From NCBI GenBank assembly GCA_017464525.1, contig JAFTZM010000005.1, positions 28,201 through 92,200 on the forward strand: 64,000 bases of DNA, given 5' to 3'. This document shows positions 61,707 to 64,000 of the stretch, piece by piece (position 1 is the stretch's first letter; the number at the start of each line of letters is the position of its first letter). This DNA comes from Clostridia bacterium. Its GTDB lineage: Bacteria; Bacillota; Clostridia; Oscillospirales; QAKW01. The notes under the pieces were generated by a model, which did not search any database, had not been told where the DNA came from, and saw only the letters and a list, made by a program, of their open reading frames with translations. A program made the translations under genes and the position numbers.

Positions 61707-61922
61707 ATGAAGATCATCTATGCAATGATCAAGAAAAGCGGCAAAGAGGTGGAGGGGCAGATCTCTTTGCCGCTGAAGGAACAGTTTGTTTACCGCTGCC
61801 TGAAGGAGGCGGTAAACAAGGAGGAGCTGCTGGTATACAGCTTAGTGGATATCCTGGCGAAGATGCAAGGATATGAAAAGGGGCGGTTTATCAGATTTCA
61901 GGAGGAAGGAGAAAGTTCATGA
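61707..61922 (+). CDS. Small phage early protein, 71 aa
   Basis: Family not recognised. Starts at ATG 61707 after GAGGGGAGG. Mixed alpha/beta with KIIYAMIKKSGKEVEGQISLPLKEQFVYRCLKEAVNKEELLVYSLVDILAKMQGYEKGRFIRF; no membrane segment or cysteine pattern. Overlaps the next start by 4 bp, so it is the first gene of a coupled early run. Confidence 0.6.
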   Translation: MKIIYAMIKKSGKEVEGQISLPLKEQFVYRCLKEAVNKEELLVYSLVDILAKMQGYEKGRFIRFQEEGESS

Positions 61923-62134
61923 AAGGACGGAATTTGGGACTATTGTGGGACAGTTTTGGCGGGAAGTATCTGACCAACAAATGCGAGGTCGGCAAGGTTC
62001 TCGGCATTGGGTATGAGAAGGTCTGCACGTTATTGAGCGGGTTGGAGCAGCTTGCTGTTGGAAAAGGGACATACTACAGGACAATGGACGTCATTGACGT
62101 TGTTGAAAATAACTTTACAAGAAAGGGGACTTAA
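61919..62134 (+). CDS. Small winged-helix/excisionase-like phage protein
   Basis: 71 aa. KYLTNKCEVGKVLGIGYEKVCTLLSGLEQLAVGKGTYYRTMDVIDVVENN resembles a DNA-binding excisionase-like fold with a short wing. Coupled by 4 bp overlap to the gene before and followed 1 nt later by the yopX-like gene. An Xis role would suit its place but is inferred. Confidence 0.5.
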   Translation: MKGRNLGLLWDSFGGKYLTNKCEVGKVLGIGYEKVCTLLSGLEQLAVGKGTYYRTMDVIDVVENNFTRKGT

Positions 62135-62135
62135 A

Positions 62136-62540
62136 ATGTCTGACATGAATGCGAAGCACTTAATGTGCCGGGGGAAAGCGGCGAAGGGATGGGTGGAAGG
62201 ATATTTCCTTCCGCGGCATCCGATGGGCGGCAGTGAGGGACCGGTGATCGTTCAGATCAGCGAGAAGTATGCGGTATCGCTTTGCGTGCCGGTGCTTGCG
62301 GATACGGTGACGAGCTGCAGCGGGCTTTTGGATAAGAAGGAACGGCTGATCTACGATCAGGACATTCTGTTTGACGAGGAGCGCCGGAGCGGCGGGATCG
62401 TAGAATATGCGGAGGAGGACGGAATGTTCGCTCTGGTTGAGCGGGACGGCACCTTACGGAATTTCTGCGACGTGATCAGCAGCAATTATGAGATCGTGGG
62501 CAACGCCTTTGACAACCCGGATTATCTGGAGTTTATTTAG
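62136..62540 (+). CDS. YopX family phage protein
   Basis: 134 aa from ATG 62136 (AAAGGGG upstream). RGKAAKGWVEGYFLPRH opens a beta-rich domain, with LLDKKERLIYDQDILFDEE and SSNYEIVGNAFDNPDYLEF as in the YopX family (first named in SPbeta). The function is unknown. The last residues match the family end (IVGNAFDNPDYL). Its 3' end overlaps the convergent Spo0A_C gene by 8 bp. Confidence 0.85.
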   Translation: MSDMNAKHLMCRGKAAKGWVEGYFLPRHPMGGSEGPVIVQISEKYAVSLCVPVLADTVTSCSGLLDKKERLIYDQDILFDEERRSGGIVEYAEEDGMFALVERDGTLRNFCDVISSNYEIVGNAFDNPDYLEFI

Positions 62541-62871
62541 CCACCGGATAGGTACGCCGGACGTCGCCCGCAAGGATATCAATGAGCTCGGAGGCGGTGG
62601 GCGGCACTTCCAACGGATAGCCCACCATTTCGAAGAGACGTTTCCGGCGGGTGCGCCAGATATGGTAAATGACGGTGCGGATGTTTCGTTCGATGGTCTC
62701 GATCCTGCATCCGCACCGGAGCGAAACTGGATAATAAATCTCTCGGATAACGGAGAAAAGACGGTTTTCATCTTCCAGGACAAGCTCGACGGCGATGGCA
62801 AGCTGCCGGAATCCCCGGTAGGTGCCGGAAAGGTGAAGTTCATGAAGCGCTTGGTGGATAACGGTTTGCAT
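62533..62871 (-). CDS. Orphan Spo0A C-terminal (DNA-binding) domain protein
   Basis: 112 aa from ATG 62871 (AAGGAGG, 7-nt spacing). LHELHLSGTYRGFRQLAIAVELVLEDENRLFSVIREIYYPVSLRCGCRIETIERNIRTVIYHIWRTRRKRLFEM parallels the Spo0A effector domain, including the helix-turn-helix and the ERxIRxxI segment, but there is no receiver domain. It may compete at 0A boxes or control phage genes in response to host sporulation. It is the only minus-strand gene in the early plus-strand run. Confidence 0.8.
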   Translation of the reverse strand: MQTVIHQALHELHLSGTYRGFRQLAIAVELVLEDENRLFSVIREIYYPVSLRCGCRIETIERNIRTVIYHIWRTRRKRLFEMVGYPLEVPPTASELIDILAGDVRRTYPVAK

Positions 62872-62989
62872 AGAATAACCTCCTTTTGAGGGTATTTTAT
62901 GTCGAAATTGGGTGAAAACGGATTTTGTACAAAGGATTCCGAAGTACGACAAAACAATGAAAAGGACGACGAAGAAAGGGACGTTAAAA
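62872..62989. other. Divergent spacer between Spo0A_C and the small membrane gene
   Basis: 118 bp without a gene. It must hold the minus-strand promoter of the Spo0A_C gene and possibly a plus-strand one; no consensus pair stands out. Confidence 0.4.
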
Positions 62990-63229
62990 ATGGAGAATTT
63001 ATACATATTACGGCGCCGGGTGTCCATGGGAGCACGGCGGAAAGCGGTGAGTTTTGCTTGCCGGTTGGGGATGGTGGCGGGTTTTATCGCCTTTATTGCC
63101 ATCTGGGCAGGAATGGAGTTTGGGCCGCTTCTGCTGGGATGGCGGTTACTGTGGACGGCAGCGGATGCGGTGTTTGTGGCGGCCGCCGCCATTGGCTGGA
63201 TGAGATCGGAGGGACAGGGTAATGAGTAA
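62990..63229 (+). CDS. Small two-helix membrane protein
   Basis: 79 aa from ATG 62990 (AAAGGG upstream). A basic start, MENLYILRRRVSMGARRK, is followed by two hydrophobic helices (LGMVAGFIAFIAIWAGMEFG and LLWTAADAVFVAAAAIGWM). Family not recognised. Overlaps the next gene by 8 bp, so they are coupled. Confidence 0.6.
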   Translation: MENLYILRRRVSMGARRKAVSFACRLGMVAGFIAFIAIWAGMEFGPLLLGWRLLWTAADAVFVAAAAIGWMRSEGQGNE

Positions 63230-64000
63230 TTATGATATTGTTGCGGCCGAGATCGAACGGCAGCTGAAGGGAAAAGAGGGGACGGCACCGTGGATGGTAG
63301 GTGAGCAGTTGAAGGAGATCGCCCGCCGGGAGCCTGCGAGTGCGGAGCTTCTTGCCAAGGATCTGGCGGTGGAGGCGATGAGCATCGTGGCTCATTCCAA
63401 CTATCGGGGCGGCTACGGTATTTACAAAGATCTTCATGGCATTGATTGGAAAAAGGAACGCCCCTGCGAGATGCTTCACATGAACAAACGGGAGTTTGAA
63501 TTCTTCCGCTCCAACGGGCTTAACGGAGGAAAAATGAAAGGTTATAAAGGTTTTGAAAAAGGCTTGGTGTGCCGTGGCAAACAGTATGCCGAAAACACCG
63601 TGTTCGAAGAAGAGAGTGCTGTCATTTGTCAAAGCGGTATGCACTTCTGTGATTTGCCTCACAGCGTGTTTGAATATTACTCAGCCGGAGAAAATCATGA
63701 GTTCGCAGAGGTCGAGGCGTTGGCGGAAGCCAAAACGGATGATAATTCCAAATACACCACAACGAAATTACGAGTCGGTGCGAAGGTCAGCGTGTTTGAC
63801 ATCTGTAAGATCAGCGTTTCTGCGTTCTTCGAGAAATTCGGATTTGCTGACAAAATCGCAAAAGCAAAAAAGAAAAAAGGTGCCGTCAATGCAGGGTACA
63901 GGGGTGCCGCCAATGCAGGGGACAGTGGTGCCGCCAATGCAGGTAATAGGGGTGCCGCCAATGCAGGGGACAGTGGTGCCGCCAATGCAGGGGACTGTGG
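63222..64000 (+). CDS. DUF7666-like phage protein with octapeptide repeats (3' end outside window)
   Basis: No stop to the window end. Two parts in one frame. Residues 1-104 begin MSNYDIVAAEIERQLKGKEGTAPWMVGEQLKEIA, a stretch seen in mobile-element proteins, some annotated AcrIIA9/PcfK-like (recalled, not checked). From residue 105 (ATG 63534, with its own GGAGG 4 nt upstream) a DUF7666-type domain follows: KGYKGFEKGLVCRGKQYAENTVF, ICQSGMHFCDLPHSVFEYYSAG, YTTTKLRVGAKVSVFD. At about residue 220 a run of G-A-A-N-A-G-x-x octapeptides starts, five units visible. The internal start may produce the second part alone. Confidence 0.7.
   Translation, partial: MSNYDIVAAEIERQLKGKEGTAPWMVGEQLKEIARREPASAELLAKDLAVEAMSIVAHSNYRGGYGIYKDLHGIDWKKERPCEMLHMNKREFEFFRSNGLNGGKMKGYKGFEKGLVCRGKQYAENTVFEEESAVICQSGMHFCDLPHSVFEYYSAGENHEFAEVEALAEAKTDDNSKYTTTKLRVGAKVSVFDICKISVSAFFEKFGFADKIAKAKKKKGAVNAGYRGAANAGDSGAANAGNRGAANAGDSGAANAGDC
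63879..64000 (+). repeat. 24-bp in-frame tandem repeat
   Basis: Five full units of GGTGCCGCCAATGCAGGNNA-type sequence start at 63879, 63903, 63927, 63951 and 63975, with a sixth beginning at 63999. They encode GAANAGxx. First unit is the most divergent (Val for Ala, Tyr-Arg). Confidence 0.95.

Larger units (their letters stand above)
57069..64000. mobile_element. Prophage left end (or phage-like integrative element), continues past window
   Basis: Starts behind tRNA-Arg and contains a tyrosine integrase, a CI/Cro-type lysogeny switch, small unidentified early genes, a YopX family gene, an orphan Spo0A_C gene and a DUF7666-like gene. No structural phage genes are within reach, so an integrative conjugative element is not fully excluded. 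The repeat of the tRNA end that would mark the other border must lie beyond position 64000. Confidence 0.85.

Noticed and set aside
62872..63288. Long N-terminal extension of the Spo0A_C frame
   Set aside because: The extension overlaps two plus-strand genes, has no family match, and ATG 62871 has an ideal AAGGAGG.
63695..63985. Ala/Pro/Leu-rich minus-strand frame
   Set aside because: Reverse reading of the 24-bp repeats; the plus frame continues from a recognisable domain.
63879..64000. CRISPR-like array
   Set aside because: The 24-bp units are contiguous with no unique spacers and keep the reading frame.

Overview
The window reads as chromosome of a low-to-middle GC Firmicute, most likely a gut Clostridia member of the Oscillospiraceae/Ruminococcaceae type. 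This is inferred from gene content, because no rRNA gene is present. The supporting features are a groESL operon behind a perfect CIRCE, a tyrosine T-box leader, ylxM-ffh-rpsP-khpA-rimM-trmD gene order, Rrf2, GntR/YtrA, ROK and DeoR regulators, and very regular TTGACA-17-TATAAT promoters. An orphan Spo0A C-terminal domain on the prophage suggests a spore-forming lineage.

Positions 1-9400 (mostly minus strand): a two-gene unit of a VirD4-type coupling ATPase with a degenerate NACHT-like tail (1292-3781) and a DUF4062-NACHT STAND NTPase (1-1307, running out of the window). It has its own strong promoter and is the best candidate here for an undescribed system. Next come a Ca2+-type P-ATPase, a divergent GpsA facing a DeoR regulator, and a FliB-like lysine N-methylase.

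Positions 9400-21800: housekeeping and redox genes (YgiQ radical SAM, PurC, SfsA, a Rieske-FAD oxidoreductase, a flavodoxin-like reductase), a ROK regulator coupled to a deoxyhypusine-synthase-like protein, a DUF975 membrane protein, a cysK gene with a large internal deletion beside an Rrf2 regulator, tmRNA, an esterase and smpB. A 112-nt palindromic element lies between ygiQ and purC.

Positions 21800-41950: a carD-ispD-ispF-exonuclease run followed by a TIM-barrel-like protein of unknown family and a GH78 rhamnosidase, then asnS, a complete branched-chain amino acid ABC operon (livK-H-M-G-F), ruvX, a GT4-pyruvyltransferase fusion, a uridine-kinase-like protein, a polysaccharide deacetylase and a YtrA-type ABC operon.

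Positions 42000-57070: tRNA-Gln and tRNA-His, groESL, a lipoprotein, an ECF-like sigma factor with a giant alpha-2-macroglobulin-like membrane protein, T-box-tyrS-ybaK, a TrmD-GNAT fusion with rimM, khpA, rpsP, ffh and ylxM, then tRNA-Gly and tRNA-Arg.

Positions 57070-64000: the left end of a prophage (or similar integrative element) inserted behind tRNA-Arg. It carries an integrase, a candidate small RNA, a membrane-anchored Mrr-like nuclease, a CI-type LexA-like repressor and a divergent Cro-like protein over a clear operator array, a histidine-rich YHYH secreted protein, small early genes, YopX, an orphan Spo0A_C protein on the opposite strand, and a DUF7666-like protein with octapeptide repeats that is cut by the window end. 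Coordinates of starts are my choice from Shine-Dalgarno spacing; all family names come from reading motifs, not from database searches.
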